Of a DNA stretch of 64,000 nt, positions 44,464 to 58,235 are shown in pieces (position 1 is the first letter of the stretch; every line of letters begins with the position of its first letter). The position numbers were made by a program, and so were the translations under genes. The notes below the pieces were generated by a model, which was not told the origin of the DNA, ran no database searches, and worked only from the letters and a program-made list of their open reading frames with translations. This DNA is from Linnemannia schmuckeri (taxonomy: Eukaryota; Mortierellomycota; Mortierellomycetes; Mortierellales; Mortierellaceae), in the NCBI GenBank assembly GCA_029449235.1, contig JANATG010000009.1, positions 806,001-870,000 on the forward strand, in the 5' to 3' direction.

Positions 44464-47400
44464 ATGAAGGCCTGGAGTTTCGGCAACCTCTTTTCGTCGT
44501 TAGCCGTCCCTGCAGGACTCCAGAAGCGCCTCGTCAGCTTCCTGCTCCAACGCGCCATCGGACACTTTCTGGAGGACTCACTCGACCTCGAGAAGCTTGA
44601 CATTGAACTCTCCAATGGCATTGTGCACCTGACCGACCTCCGACTCAACAGCAAGGTAAAAAAAAAATATGTAACAAATTGGATCTAAGGCTTCGTTAAG
44701 GGTGTTCTTGGAACTTTCTTCTTGAGACATTGAAACGAGTGGAGGAAGAATAGACGGAGGAGGAGGAAGGAAGATGACCGAGGAAAAGCACAAAAACACA
44801 CACACAACGCACGGAAGCAAGGGTGAATACGCAAGGCGACAGAAATATAATGGAGGAATGGTAACACATCATTGTGATGGGCGCAGTAGACTTGCTTTTT
44901 AGTCGTTTCTCTGTTAGCAATTCGCTCTTTCTTTTTGAGTTATCTATTGTCGTTGCTCAACTGCACTCGCATTGATAGACTTTTGCTTGTGAAGGTTCTT
45001 TTTTTATCATTCTGGGACGTATAAGAGAGAGTATGTGTGTGTTAAGTAACGATGCTCTCATGCCGATAACTCTCCAAGAGTCTCATGATGCTCGTTGGAC
45101 AGCATGTTCTTTTTTGCTCTCGTTGTTGTTTTTGAATGGAAGAGAAGGAAGGAGTAGTAAAAAATGTCATTCAGATGGACATTTTAGGGCAAACGTTGAT
45201 AGGCAATCTCGACGGAAAAAGTGACAGAAAAAGAGGAGAAAAATGTAAATATTCGTTTTTGATCTGTTGCACGTAGTGTGAGGATTCACTCAGGTCACTC
45301 GACATTGTTCTTCACTTTCTTTACTTCCGAGTACCTTTTGTCATGACAGCAATGAATTGCAGGCAGAATAACAAGCAATCAGGGTTTAGCATCCATCCAA
45401 GAGAGGGAGGACGAAGAGTACAACAAGCAACAAGCAAGATTTGACCTATCACCTCATCGAGCCTGCATCCTCTGACGATAATTTTCCCTTGCGACGCGTG
45501 ACTTTTTGTGCTCACCGTATGGTCGATCCCTACTGGTCCTCCTCCCCTTTTACCTTTTAGGTCCTGAATGAGCTCGTCGCAGGAACTCCGCTCGCCGTCA
45601 CAAAAGGACGCATCGGCTCCATCACGGCAACCATCCCCTGGCGTAACCTCTGGAACGGACAGTGTATCCTCGAAATCGACGGCATCGACATCACCCTCGC
45701 CCCTGTCCAGGCGCAACCCGGTCACCTGCAGAATCTGGAGGAGCAGCTCCTTTCAGCATCCGTCGACCTGGCAAGCGACTTTATCCAACAGAGCAGCTCA
45801 GCCAAGGAAGAGGCTGCTCTTCGGGAATCAATTCTCCAGTCACTCCAGGCTCAGGCCCAGGCTGCACAAGCTCCTACAGGAATACCTGGCGACTTCAACT
45901 ATCGACCCTTAAATCGACCTTCATCGCCCCTCTCTACATCAGCGGGCTCAGCCTCCTCATCGGACAACTTTAGCGATGCCTCCGAGGGAGAGGGTGTGCA
46001 GTTTGTAGCCAAGTTGATCGAGAAACTCATGGCAAGGATCCAGATTATTTGCAGAGGAACCATCGTGCGCCTCCAACATAGTTCCTCCCTGCAACTCGTC
46101 AACTCTCGGTCAACAGCCCCGAAGACAGAGATGCTGGACTACGAACTGGAGATCCGGTTACCATACATTGCTTATCGGGACGAGACGCCAGGATGGGATC
46201 AGTCGACCACGGGAAGAGAGCCTGCGAGTATGGCGGCTTCGACAGTATACGGTACTGATTTCACATCAGGATCGACTATGCTGGAGGATTCCGTTATTCC
46301 AAGCGTCATCTGGCAGGATACTCCAGAGTCGATCAAAACCATTACCTTCAAGGGCTTCTCAATCTGGATCAAGCAGAGTGGAGGTCGAGAGGAGCTTCTT
46401 GCCAAGGTTGATCCAACACCGCAGCCATCACCCCGACCGGCGCCACAACAGTCGGTTAAGACACTGGTTGAGGAGACCGTTGACGACGATCAAAGCATGT
46501 CCGACTCGGACTCGGACGTATTTGCGGACGCTCAAGAGAGCTTCTCGCAGTCAATGGTGGCTTCCAGGATCATCAGCAGACCAAACCCGACTCCGACACT
46601 TCCCCCACTAACCCCAATACCTGCGCAAAGCACCCGCTCTGTTGATCAGATTCGCCTATACCAAGCTGAAATCCTGTCAACGCTACAGCATAAGAATCGC
46701 GTCAAGGTTAATATTAGGAAGAATACCACAATGCTCCCCGGGCCTAACTCAACTCAGGCGCCGTCTACCGTCAAGTCGCTTCTCGATATCGACTTTTCCA
46801 TTAAGTCGATTTTCGTTGTTCTTTCACCCAATCAGATCGCATTCTTGCTGGAGATCCTTTCGCTGATGGATCAAGCACCACCTCCACTTGTCAGCGATAG
46901 TTCCAAGCAGAATGTGGCCTCAGCTTACCAGACAGGCATTGACAGGGAGACAAGGGACGAGCTCGGTCGTAGCCGCGATCATGCTTCTCGTGGACCTATT
47001 CCTATCCTGCGCTCTGATAACTCAGCAGAGCGACCATCAACGCTCTACAACCTAAAATCCATGTCGCCCAAACAACGCTCTCCGCCTGTCGACCTTCTTC
47101 GAGTACCGCAGACCAGGAGCCCAGGAGGACCAACACAGGAGCCTGACAAGCATGTGGATGCAAGGAATCCCAGAACAACCATACCCACTCCTGCCGTTTT
47201 TCTGGACTCTTCGCGCTTTTTGAGCGGTTCAACCTACAGTGAGCACCGCCCAGGAACCTCGACGCCTTCAGGAACAACTGGCAGCGCCTCACCTACCCTG
47301 ACGGTGAAACTCAAGGCTAAAATCGGTACATTTCAAATGTTTGTTCTTTACCAGGATCCACAGACACTTAGCAACATCCCGACGGAAGCCAACTTTTTCA

Positions 47401-50400
47401 AGTCTCCTACCCCTGAGGGTCTGAAATCAGGTCATTTGAAACTGGAGTTGGATAGTATGGTTCTCAAGTACCAACAGTGGGCTTCAGCTGGCGTCAGTGC
47501 AGGCGGACAGAAATCTACAAAACACAAGGGACAGGTGGACTTTACGCTCAGCAACTTTGCAGTGTCAGAGTGGATCGACGCAGCGCCCAAGCCCTACGAG
47601 GTACGAGACTGGGACAGTAAGGTGGATCAGTACCGACTGCCTCTTCGGAAATCCTATATACCCATCATCGAGTTCGATGCCGCGCAGGATTCGCTCTACC
47701 AGACCTTGTCCAACTCCAAGTTCCCAACTCTCCGACTGCCAGATCGATACATGACTGAGCGCAGTCGAGCGGCGCGGACGAAATCATCTGCACGGCCACT
47801 TGATAAAGCTGCGTCACCATTTGCCTTTTCGGAACCTCAAGGGATATCCAAGGATCCAACGAGTGCTGTCACTAAGGAAGTTGTCCGCATGCGAGTTATG
47901 CTGGGTAGTAAGAGGGACGCTTCAGGTCAAAGCACTCTTTCTCCAGAAGGAACTCAGACGACAACCAGCTCGACAACACTTGTCCGCGATGTCACGATTG
48001 AAGTCAAGCCTGTGCACGTGCACTTGGATTTTTTCATGTTCCAGAGACTTGAGAAGGTTCTACTTACTCTGTTGGGCTCCGAGAAGACACCCGAGTCGTC
48101 AAGTTCACACGTTGATTCAGTATCCGATCAGCCGCCTCGATCTCCTCGTGGTATGGAGCAGCAGATCATGGATGACCTAGATGGCCCACGAAAGCCTGTC
48201 AAGGTATGTTGAATACGGTATCGATATTCTTTACGACACCTTAAGATCGTGGTATTTCACGTGTTTCTAACAGTCCTGTATTGCCCGCCTCGATCCCATA
48301 TTTTCTTAGATAAGTACCCGTGTGCGGCTTCGCCTTAACTCCATTCAAGTCTGGGTGTCTGTGCCTGACATGGCTCTTGCGCTCAAGGAGGAAAATGATA
48401 CAGGACCAGAGTATAGGGCCATCTACGACATTATTGCTCTAAATATTTCCAAAATGATTGTCACCAATGCATCAGACTCCAGTCCAAAGAGTCCATCTCC
48501 GGTTCAGCCTAACATTGGTTCGGGATTGAGTAGCAGGGATGACAGTCATAGCTCAAAGTTGAAGGTTGAGTTTGCATGCGTGTCAGCTTTCGTTATCCCA
48601 GCGCATGGTGGGTGTACAGCCTGACGATATGTATAGCGTATTGAGTAAGCAATGTGAGGTCTTGAGACATCAATTGGAAATGCTAACCGTCGTCTGTTGA
48701 CATTTGTCTCTAGAAACAACGACGAGAGCAGTGCTTATGGTCGGGCCCTTGCTCAATTATCCAGGATCGATGTCAGGATTCAACTCCTCGATGCCAAGTC
48801 TTGAAATCGTGACACGCTCAGCGGGTTCGATACCCCAGCACCATGAACGCACTCCTCCTTCCACCTTCCCACGGGTCCCTGCGTTGCAAGCGTTTGCGAT
48901 CTTGGAAGCGGAAGAGAACGTTCACAATGCTGCAGATGAAGAAGAAGAACTGCTCGTTTTCAAGCATCGTACTATTGGGACCTCGGTATGTTTAACCTCG
49001 TTTCATTTAAGCCGTCCATTCCTCTTGTCACATTGCGAAAAGATCCAATGTCTGACCAAATTCTTAATGTATTCATCAGCTACTCTTGATTGATGCCCAT
49101 CTCCCATTGGTGGCAGTTCATATGGAGAAGCACGTCCTGGATATATTGCAACTCCGGATCAACGATATGAGTACCTGGGCAACACTTTTTTCGGAGAAGC
49201 TGGCATCGCAGCTACCTGCGCCTCCAGAGCCGCCCAAAGTTGAGATCTCAAGCCCACAGGAACGACCCTTGTCATACCGATTTGATGAACCCAACGAAGG
49301 CCAGCGGAGTAGTTTTGATGTCGGCTTCAGGGATGACCAAAGCGAACATGGCACAGATCATTCGACGGCGTATGGTGAAGAACTCCGACATCAGGCAGAA
49401 GGAAATTCATCTCTGCCTCGTATCCGCACGTCTCGCGACTTTCAGTTTCACTCAAGACTTGTCAAGCCGACTATGGCTTCGGTGGTCTTGTCTGCACAAA
49501 CGGGTATGTTCTCATAATCAGAATTTTCCTTTGCGTTTATATTTCTATGTACCCGAACTGACAAATTTGATTGCTGACTATGTTCATAGTGGATGTAATC
49601 CTTGACTACCCTACCAAGCCCACTGTCTTGGATCCTGTGCCGATCATCAAGTCCTACCAGATCAATGCTGGCGACGCACGTATTTTTGCGGCTGCAAAGT
49701 ATCAAGGCGGGATAGACACGTATCTCACCATTGACGCGGAAGATTTGGAGTTTTGGGAGATTACGGATGGGAAGCTCAAGGCCATGTTACTGAAGCGGAC
49801 TGTTCCCAAGAACGTCAAGGTAAAGTTTATCTGTCGCCTTTGTGTTCCTTCCTGATAATGGATGATCTTGCACGCCGATCATTAACACGGCTGTTACACC
49901 GCGACTTTTTTTGAATAGGTCAAGGCGCCCAAGCCAATGTTTCATATGAGGAGCTTGCTGTCGTTCGATCCTGTGCTCAAGTTCAAGGAAAATGACACGA
50001 ATCTCGCTTTCACAGGGATCTCGTGGAATTTCTCGATTGACCAGACTGCTGTAGACGACGTCCAAGACTTTTTCGCTGAGCCGGTGGGGATCATTTACTT
50101 GAATCCGCCACATCAGTGCACCCGTGTCAGTGTAACTCTAGGAGAGTGTGGCATGGACTACAAGCCTCTTCACATCCCATCCCGCTTTGTCTTGACCTTT
50201 GAGAAGATGAAGGTAAGGTTTCAATGAACTATTTACATTGCCATTTGGTCATCTATCGAATTGTGCTCAGTGACCAATAATCCACTAACGCAAAATACAT
50301 CTTCATCATGACATTCAGGTCTTCTCTACCCTCATCCCAGAGTCTCCGACGCTGAAATCCAAGGTGCAGATTTATAACATGTCGCTTTTCTTAATTGACC

Positions 50401-53400
50401 AACAGCGGAGTATAATGACCCCACAGCTCCCAACATTGGGGTCATCCGGACCTGGGATTGATTCGCGGCGGTTCTGGAGCGCGCTCGGCTTCGCCCAGAT
50501 TGGAGAGTGTCCCTTCTTTGAGCTCCGGTCGGTCAAGAGCAAGAATGGTCAATTGCCCCTTTACGATTTGACCATCACCAACCAAATGTTCTACCTCGAT
50601 ACCTGCTCAGATTCGTTTGAGACTCTTGCACAATTTGCGGCTTACATGGGCGATAATGGCGACATGCCAGCGGAGAAGAAGAAGATATTGGAACGCCTTG
50701 CTGAGGCTGAACGCGCTTCAGACCGAGCCATGTCCAATGTGATATACCAGGACATCTTAGGTAAGTTTATGCTTTGATTTTTTCACGGGACTGTAGATGG
50801 CAAACATGGTTACCTGGTAGACCTGTTAACACTCCAAAACGATCATATTCAACTAGTGGCGAGCTTAGACGAGGACGCGTTCCGAAAACCGAAGCAGGAC
50901 AAGGACCTTGCAGATGCTGGGACATTGGACTTTGTCGAGGGTTTCTACTCTGTTGAGCGGGATGACTCGGAGAACGACTTTTTCACAGCCCAGATTCAGG
51001 ATACACCTGATGTGGATGGATTTCATGAAGTCTACGCGGACCTTTTGCAGGGTACGAGAGGTTCAGGCCACAACGGCGGTTCTGGTAGCGGCATTCAGGA
51101 AGCTACCAAGGGTAGCACCAAGACCAAAGGCTCCAAGTCCAAGTCCAAGGGTCAGACTCTCGCGCCTACCAGGATCGGATCAGCTCCAAGTGGCCAGCTG
51201 CAGTCGCTTACTCTCTCCAGTCCCACCAGATCAGCGCGATCATCTCTGGATGGCGGCAGACGAGATGAACCCATCAGGAAATCTGGACATGCAAAGAAGG
51301 AGAGCCTCATCGAGGATATCCTCCGTGTCCTGGATCCAGATGCCAAGTTCAATGTCATTGAGGACCACTTTTCCGTGCCAGTGCTTACAGAGGAAGAGCG
51401 AGCCAAGGATGAAGGGTATGTGTCTACAATATCTTATTGACCGAATAATGAACGTCACCCAATGATCTAACTTAAAGCTCTCTGTTTTTAATTATTTTAG
51501 GTCGCTGGCCAAGATGCGTGTGCGTGTCCGAGATTTCAACTTTTCGTGGCGGCTGTACGATGGACTGGACTGGGAGATCTCTCGATTGGACGAAGCCGAG
51601 CGGAAGAAACAAGCCCGTCAGTTTGCCAAGCGGCTATACGATCCCAACGATGCCATTCACGCTAACATGGACGCTGCACAATCTAATCTCGAAGCCAGTA
51701 TTTTTGAGAGTCTCTCAGGAATGCAGCCTGGCTCCTCTGATCGTCAGGGTCATGAGCGACGCGACTTTTCGCCCTGCTCTTCTGAGGCCGACTCGGCCAG
51801 TGATTACCAGAACGATGTAATGAGTCAGGCCAGTGGCGCTGGAGGTCGACCCTCTTCGACATCCTCCAACTCTGGTAGCAGGAGGCCGACCCATCAGCAG
51901 AGTCGGCACTCTCAATCGACAGGTCAGGGCGACCCCTCAAAACGGAAAAAGAAGCTGGAGCGATCCAAGACAGCGATGATAGAGTTCAATGCTGATAAGG
52001 TACGAGTCGACTTTGAGGATCATGTCAGCGGTGTTGAGACGGCATCTCATCTGTCTCTGAGGGTCAAGGAGTTTGAGATTATCGACAATCTGAAGACATC
52101 CCACTGGCACAAGTTTCTGTCACATCAACGCCATGACTCCAGCTCGGCAAAATCAAGATCAACACAGTCAAACATGGTGCGGATTGATTTAGATGGTGTG
52201 CGGCCAGTTGTGAGCGCATCGACGGTTGAGTTCCGGCTCAAGGTCAAGATCTTGCCCTTGCGCCTCTACATTGACCAAGATGCGCTCATATTTTTGATCA
52301 AGTTCTTTGTCCAAGGCACCGGCGGCGGTGGACCCACTGGAGCTGGGGATACGCAGCCCGAAGGCATGGCCACCGTACCTGATAATGCCGAAAAGAAGAA
52401 ACCGAACGAGATGTATTTCCGTAAGTGTCCTGCTTTCATGTGCACCTATGCTCAACGCGTTTATAGCGCTTTTTATACACCCACTAATGACTGTATATTA
52501 TGCAACTACATTGTTGAAATGTAGAATCGGTTAAGTTGGGAGAGATTGCTGTCAAGATGGACTACAAGCCCAAGCATGTCGACTACACAGGACTTTCAGG
52601 AGGCAACTTTGTGGAGCTGATGAACTTTTTCCACCTGGATGCAGCAGAAATGACGCTTCAGGAAGTTCGACTCCACGGTATCAATGGGTTTGCAAAGATG
52701 GGCCAGGATCTGGTCGCGGCGTGGCTCCCTCACATTCGATCAACCCAGGTGCCCAACATGGTCTCTGGTCTGACGCCAATCCGATCGTTGGTCAATTTGG
52801 GATCTGGAATCGCCGACCTGGTCCTGTTGCCCATTGAGCAGTACAAGCGGGATGGCCATATCATTCGTGGTCTACAGAAGGGCGGTCAGGCGTTCACCCG
52901 TGCAACGACGTTGGAGGCGCTCAAGATTGGAGCTAAGTTGGCGGTTGGAACTCAGGTTCTGTTGGAACATGCTGACGAGATCTTTGGATCTGGAACTGCC
53001 GCGGCGGGCGGTGGTCACGGAGGAAAGTCGGCAGCTGGAAGTCGAGGCGCTGCGGGAGCGGAGAATGATGACGGTACGGATCCCTATAACAATAACAGCG
53101 GCAAGAGGATGGTGGCGACGATGGTGACGGATTCTGAGGCCTACATGCAGGAATCTATTGATGACGAGGACCAGCTGCTTCAGCATTTACATTACCAACA
53201 GCAACAGCAACAGCAGTTGGAGCACCAGCACTACCTTCAATCGATCGGCCAGGGTACTTCGTCGATGACCTCATCGACAGGTCCTGCTGGTCCTTTGGCC
53301 AAGAGTAGCAACAATCCCGCTGCGCCCAGTAGAGTGAGCAAATATGCCAACCAGCCAGCGGACATCAACGAGGGCATGGAGCTGGCATACAAGAGTCTGA

Positions 53401-53630
53401 GCAAGAATATTGGCACGGCGGCGCATACTATCTTTGCCGTTCCCATGGAGGTCTATGAGAGAACAGGAGCCCAGGGGTCGGTGCGAGCAGTGATCCGAGC
53501 TGTCCCTGTTGCGGTTCTGAAACCCATGATTGGTGCGACCGAGGCCTTCTCCAAGGTCCTAATCGGTATCCGTAACAGTATCGACCCTGCGCAGCGGTTG
53601 CAGAATGAGGACAAGTATAAGCGGTACTAG
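44464..53630 (+). CDS. ATG2: Autophagy lipid-transfer protein Atg2
   Basis: Atg2 bridges the ER and the growing phagophore and moves lipid, with Atg18 and Atg9. Eleven exons (44464-44655, 45561-48203, 48310-48607, 48714-48985, 49080-49503, 49590-49819, 49919-50212, 50319-50760, 50857-51415, 51501-52420, 52525-53630) keep frame and give 2459 aa. The chorein-type N-terminus is clear (QKRLVSFLLQRAIGHFLED, LDIELSNGIVHLTDLRLN, VTKGRIGSITATIPW). The C-terminal Atg2 region has YTGLSGGNFVELMNFFHLD, MTLQEVRLHGINGF, and the end VRAVIRAVPVAVLKPMIGAT. Between are disordered inserts, including polyGln and Gly-rich tracts. The protein is longer than many fungal Atg2 proteins. Intron 1 is exceptionally long here (905 nt, 44656-45560) and carries no ORF of note. 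Confidence 0.96.
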
Positions 53631-53851
53631 TTTTTCAGCAACGTATGCGGCAATGACAATAGCAACACGCAGATAACCTATACATTTTTTTTCTGTATTT
53701 CCCCATACACTCACTGTGTGATCCCAGCGCGTGCGCGCAAGACAAACAAATCAATAAACCCCTCTTTGTACATACTTTATATGAAAATGATGCTGATGAA
53801 TGTGTTTTATGTATGCAAAATGTATAATGAACTACTGCCGCCACCGCCGCT

Positions 53852-55558
53852 TTACTTGCGACCCTTGCCCTTGTTGTTGGATTTGCTGCGTCCAATGTTA
53901 CGTTGACTCCTGTCAAAGGCAGTTTTGCCCTTTCTCCGCTTGGAGGGGTCTGACATGAGACCATCAAAAAGTTCGTCACCTCCGTTCGATCTCTTACGAT
54001 TCCTTGAGCCACCCATATCCTCATCATCGTCGTCGCTATCGCGGGCCATGGCGGCCTGCTTCCGCTCGTTGCGGCGGGCCAACACGTTCCTGCGGCGCTG
54101 TTCGTTTGTCTCCAGATCATCCTGCAATGGTGCAATTTGTGAGAAGTCGTTCAAGTTCTGTATTTTAAAAGATAATAGGCAGGTCAAGAAAATGTTGTAA
54201 GGTTAGTTAACTTGGTTGACAGGAACAGAGAATTATGGCAAACGACAAAAATAGCAAAATCGGCAAGCAAAATAACTACAAATAAAAAAAAAAAAAAAAA
54301 AATTACCTCAAACTCGTTCTCAAAGCGAGGAAGAGCACCCTTACGAAGCCTTGCAATCTCCTTCTTGGAAAGCATAGTTCTCGTGAAATTCGCCTCCTCA
54401 TAGTCTTCACGCTCACGCTGCTTCTGATCCATTCCCATTCCGAAATGGACTCCATCGTTCGTGAGCGACATCTCCTCAGGACGATCGTCAAACTCGGAAA
54501 CCAAATCCTTCATGACACGGGATTTGGCAGCGCGAGCCTGGAGACGGGCCTGGTACTTCAAACGCTTGGCAACTGCACTTGAATCTTCCTCGAAGTGGAC
54601 GGGTGCCATCTTGGGAGCTCTGTACAATCCTGTCTTGTTGTCGTTGTCCTTCTCTTCCTGATCATCTTCGCCATCGTCGCCACCGTTCTCAGTATCCAGG
54701 ACCAGGTTCTTGGGGTTGGGCTTAAACGCCAATGGATCAGCACCTACATAGAACGAATAAACACCAGACATGTTAATATCCACCTTTTCCTTTACAATGA
54801 CGCATTTTTCCTTGCTCACAATTATATTCTTCTCTTCGATATCCCGAATGCCAGCATCTGCTTTACCTCCAGCGTTAGACTGAGCCTCCCCATCCTGCTG
54901 CCCGACGACGGCCGCACGAACAAGCTTATCGATCTGGTACTTGAGTTTCTGCTCCACCGGTTTCATCTTCTCGAGAATCGTCCTCTGTTCGATAAGGGAC
55001 ACAACGGCAGGGTGGTCCTGGATAGACTGGCCGTCGAGTTTCCGGTACATGACAAAGGCGAGGTTGGTGATGTATTCCAGTAGAATATGATATTTCACTT
55101 CCAGGAACGAGAGGCCCTTTGAGGTGTCGATTTCCTTCGAGTTCAGCCTTTTGTTTGTTTGTTTGTTTGTTGGTTGTTGTTTGTTGGTTGGTGGATAGTG
55201 GGTGGTGTGTTGAGCATTATAGATTTGTTGAAAAAGTCGGACGGAGCGGGTAGGGGAGGTTCATAGAGTAAGAGAGGGGATAAGAAGAAACGGCAAAGGT
55301 CAGTATCCCATACACCTTACTCCACAACAATTTAACACTCCCACATAACAAGTCCAAGTCTCAAGCTGTATAAAAATAAATAAATAAATAAATAAATAAA
55401 AAGGTCTGACAAAGAACATACTTGACGATGGTGGGCTTGAGCTTGGTCTCTATCTCCTTGAGCATGGTCGCGAGCTCCCTGAGGTGTTTGGGGAAGGCGA
55501 CCTGATCAAGTCGAAGAGCCTCTGCGACCGCATCTGCTGGGGATTTCGAGGCGACCAT
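53852..55558 (-). CDS. LCP5: Lcp5/neuroguidin, Sas10-Utp3-C1D protein
   Basis: Lcp5 is an SSU-processome factor needed for early 18S rRNA processing; its animal homologue is neuroguidin. Exons 55558-55422, 55147-54867, 54743-54307 and 54157-53852 give 386 aa. Residues about 15-105 are the Sas10/Utp3/C1D helical domain (LRELATMLKEIETKLKP, SKGLSFLEVKYHILLEYITN). The acidic centre precedes the family box GLYRAPKMAPVHFEED. A basic C-terminus (RKRSNGG, SNNKGKGRK) fits nucleolar location. Intron 2 (54866-54744, 123 nt) is a multiple of three without a stop, so retention would add 41 residues rather than truncate. Intron 3 starts with a T-run right at the donor. The stop is 221 bp from the convergent ATG2 stop. 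Confidence 0.9.
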
Positions 55559-56014
55559 CGTTATTGTACAATAGTGTGGGTGTGTGTGTATATGTAAGAA
55601 AAAGAGGTAAGAGGTAAGTTTTTAAGCTGATGTTGAGGTGAATGGGTTGGCGGACGAGTGAATGGGGTGGAATGGGATGGAGTGAGAAGTGAGCACAACT
55701 GTAAAGCAGGAACAAAAAAAAAAAAAAAAAAAAAAAGATTGTTTATTAAGGTGACTGCTTCCGAGTGCATGTTTGCCACCAAAAGGCAAACTGCAAAAGG
55801 CAAAAAGAAGTGAAACGACAAGAAAACACCCAGCACCTGCAACAACGACAGATGAAATGCAAAACGTTTGAATGTATTATGATAACAGGATATGATGCGT
55901 AACTAGGTAGAAAATGGGCGAGCAAGTGTGTATGTGTGTGTATGTGTGTGTATGTGTGTGTTTAAAAATGAGCGTGGAAGTGTGTGCAAGCGGAATAATA
56001 GTACAAGGTGCTAT
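55559..56014. other. LCP5 promoter and DIM1 3' region with microsatellites
   Basis: 456 bp with an A23 run (55714-55736) and a GTGTGTGTAT tandem (55926-55961) just 3' of DIM1. A (TAAA)n tract lies nearby in LCP5 intron 1 (about 55377-55402). No gene was seen. Confidence 0.55.
55926..55961. repeat. GTGTGTGTAT decamer repeat
   Basis: More than three near-perfect 10-bp units close to the DIM1 3' end. Confidence 0.9.
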
Positions 56015-57578
56015 TTAGCAGAAGTGGATGCCTTCTTCGTTGAAAGCCGCCAGCAGCTTGAGGTAATCATCTTGATCCATCTTTGCTGCACGCTCCTCAG
56101 CCATTCCGACCTTGGTCAACACTCCCTGGACCTTGGCCTTCATGTCCAATGGGTCCTCCATCATCATATCGTGTGTTGCGCAGTATGTCTTGTAGTTGGT
56201 CTCCAACATCTCCATCACACTGTCTGTCTTGAAGTTCGCCGACAACGTCTGTTAAATGTATAACAAAGAGCGAATTGATTAGCTACCAGTCTACGCAAAT
56301 AGCAGGCTCAAACAAAGTAATCTCATTAGCAGAAATAGCTACAAGAAAAAAGTGTCAAAAATACCTTGTTCTTGCGGACGAACAAGATGCGCATGAGACC
56401 ATCCCACTCCTTGAAATCGACAGGGGGTGGGGGGTTTCTGGGTTCCATGCGGACAACACTGGACTCGACCTGGGGTGGGGGACGGAAGTTGTTCTTGCCA
56501 ACCTTCATGATATGCTCAACCTTGGCAAACAGCTGGACGTTGACACTGAGACGGCAGTACAGCGAATCGCCGGGCTTGGCAACAAGACGAAGAGCGAATT
56601 CACGCTGGAACATGAGAACTGAGCTGCGGAAAACGGGGCGGTGCTCCAACAACTTGAACACAAGCACCGACGAAATCTGTATGCGACGAAAAGGACAAAA
56701 AAAAAAGTCAAGTACTTGCTGTTAGATTCGTCCTAGATAGTCTACCTATTTGTGTGAAACGGAGCTGTCTGTTATCCTGGTCGTTATATCCGTGAAAGGT
56801 GTACCTGGTATGGGGTGTTACTGATGCAGACGTCAAAGTATGGGAGCTTGGCTTTCATGAAATCTCCAATCATAATCTCCAGCTTCTTCTGATCAGGACT
56901 ATCCATTTGAACAAAAGAAGAGAAGTTAAAAAAAATCACGTCAGTATCAGCCATCAACAACAGAACTTATTTGTTTTCGTTCATGACAACGAGACAGCAT
57001 GACGGTAGCAGGTATTATGCACCATTCTCCAAAATATCCTGTAATTGCCCTTACGTTCCATGAACACGCTTCTGCAATTCGGCGGCAAGACGGGGATCCA
57101 TCTCAACAGCAACGACCTTTTTGCACTTCTCCAAGATCTTGACCGTCAAGTTTCCCGTACCGGGACCAATTTCGAGCACAGTGTCGGTGGGGCGCAAGTA
57201 AGCCTAATAAAAAAAATTAACAGAGTTCCCATGTTTAAGAGAACATCAAGAAGTGGATAACAATGACAGATTGTCAGCATTATCTGTCCTCCTCAAAAAT
57301 AATAACAACCTGCATATGGCAGTATGGCAACATATAACAGCTCCATCATATCTAGCAGCAAGCGCTGAAATGTCCAAATAAAGTACCTTGTCGACAATGC
57401 CCTGAGCAACCAAGGGGTTCTTCAAAATATGCTGACCGAGATCCTTGTTGAAGAGGGGGCCGAAAGCACGGCTGGCTGCAGAGGCTGCAGAGGCCGAGGC
57501 GGCAGCCTTCTCGTCCTTCTTCTCCTTTGAGGGGCGCTCTGTCTTTTGGTTGAACTTTCTGGACACGACTTTTGGCAT
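56015..57578 (-). CDS. DIM1: 18S rRNA dimethyladenosine transferase Dim1
   Basis: Dim1 dimethylates the two adjacent adenosines near the 3' end of 18S rRNA and is required for pre-40S maturation. Exons 57578-57387, 57203-57055, 56898-56805, 56676-56365 and 56248-56015 give 326 aa (yeast 318). The basic N-terminus leads to FNKDLGQHILKNP. The SAM motif I is VLEIGPGTGNLT (about residues 73-84), the acidic SAM residue is in VVAVEMDPR, and the catalytic loop is NTPYQ (about 141-145), the usual Dim1 form of the NxPY motif. FRPPPQVESSVVRMEPR and the Dim1 C-terminal extension follow. All catalytic elements are intact. Together with TSR1 and LCP5 it is the third small-subunit factor here. Confidence 0.97.
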
Positions 57579-58235
57579 TGTTGAATGTGTGCTGTTGTTG
57601 GTGGTGGATGCTGGTTGTTGTTGGTTGCTTGGTGATGTGAGGTAGGGGTATGAGGGTAGTTAGGAGGGTGAATGAGGTGGTTGAGGATGACCGAAAGAGC
57701 TGGGGGATCACAAAATAAAAAAAAGAAAAGACAAAAAAAAAATACGTGACTGCTGGTCCGAGAGGAAAGCAGGTCCAGGGCGAGCGAGCGAGCGGATTTT
57801 CATCCTTCTCGCGCGGTGGCGGGAGATCTGGCGTGGTTTGGAAAAGGGGGAAATGTGACATGAGATGGAAAGAAAAGACCCGCCCGTTGGCCAAAGCGAC
57901 TATAAACACATATCCTACAAAGAAGTACTCCGCCAAAACTTTTTTTTTAACCAACCATGCTTTCATGTTTGTGGGAACAATTACTCTAAAATTCACAGGA
58001 ACAAGTTCTGGAAGAGAATACACAGATTACGATACTTTGTATTGGACAAGGAATTAGGAAAAAAAAAAAAAAAAGACATATGGAAAAGACGAAGGTTTTG
58101 CTACTTGTTTGTTTTTTGAAGTTTGAATGAGTGAGTGGGGGTTCCGCTCAAGTGTGTTGGGGGACAGATAAAGTACAGATATTAATGACAAAATGCGCGC
58201 GAGAGGAGGATATCAGAAGAAAAAGGTGGCCGGTT
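57579..58235. other. DIM1 promoter and forkhead-gene 3' region
   Basis: About 650 bp with several short A-runs (for example near 57717-57750 and 58058-58073) and no supported gene. Confidence 0.55.

Noticed and set aside
54744..55098. A single continuous LCP5 exon without intron 2
   Set aside because: The frame is open, but the normal splice sites and the more family-like join favour splicing; retention is listed as a finding instead.
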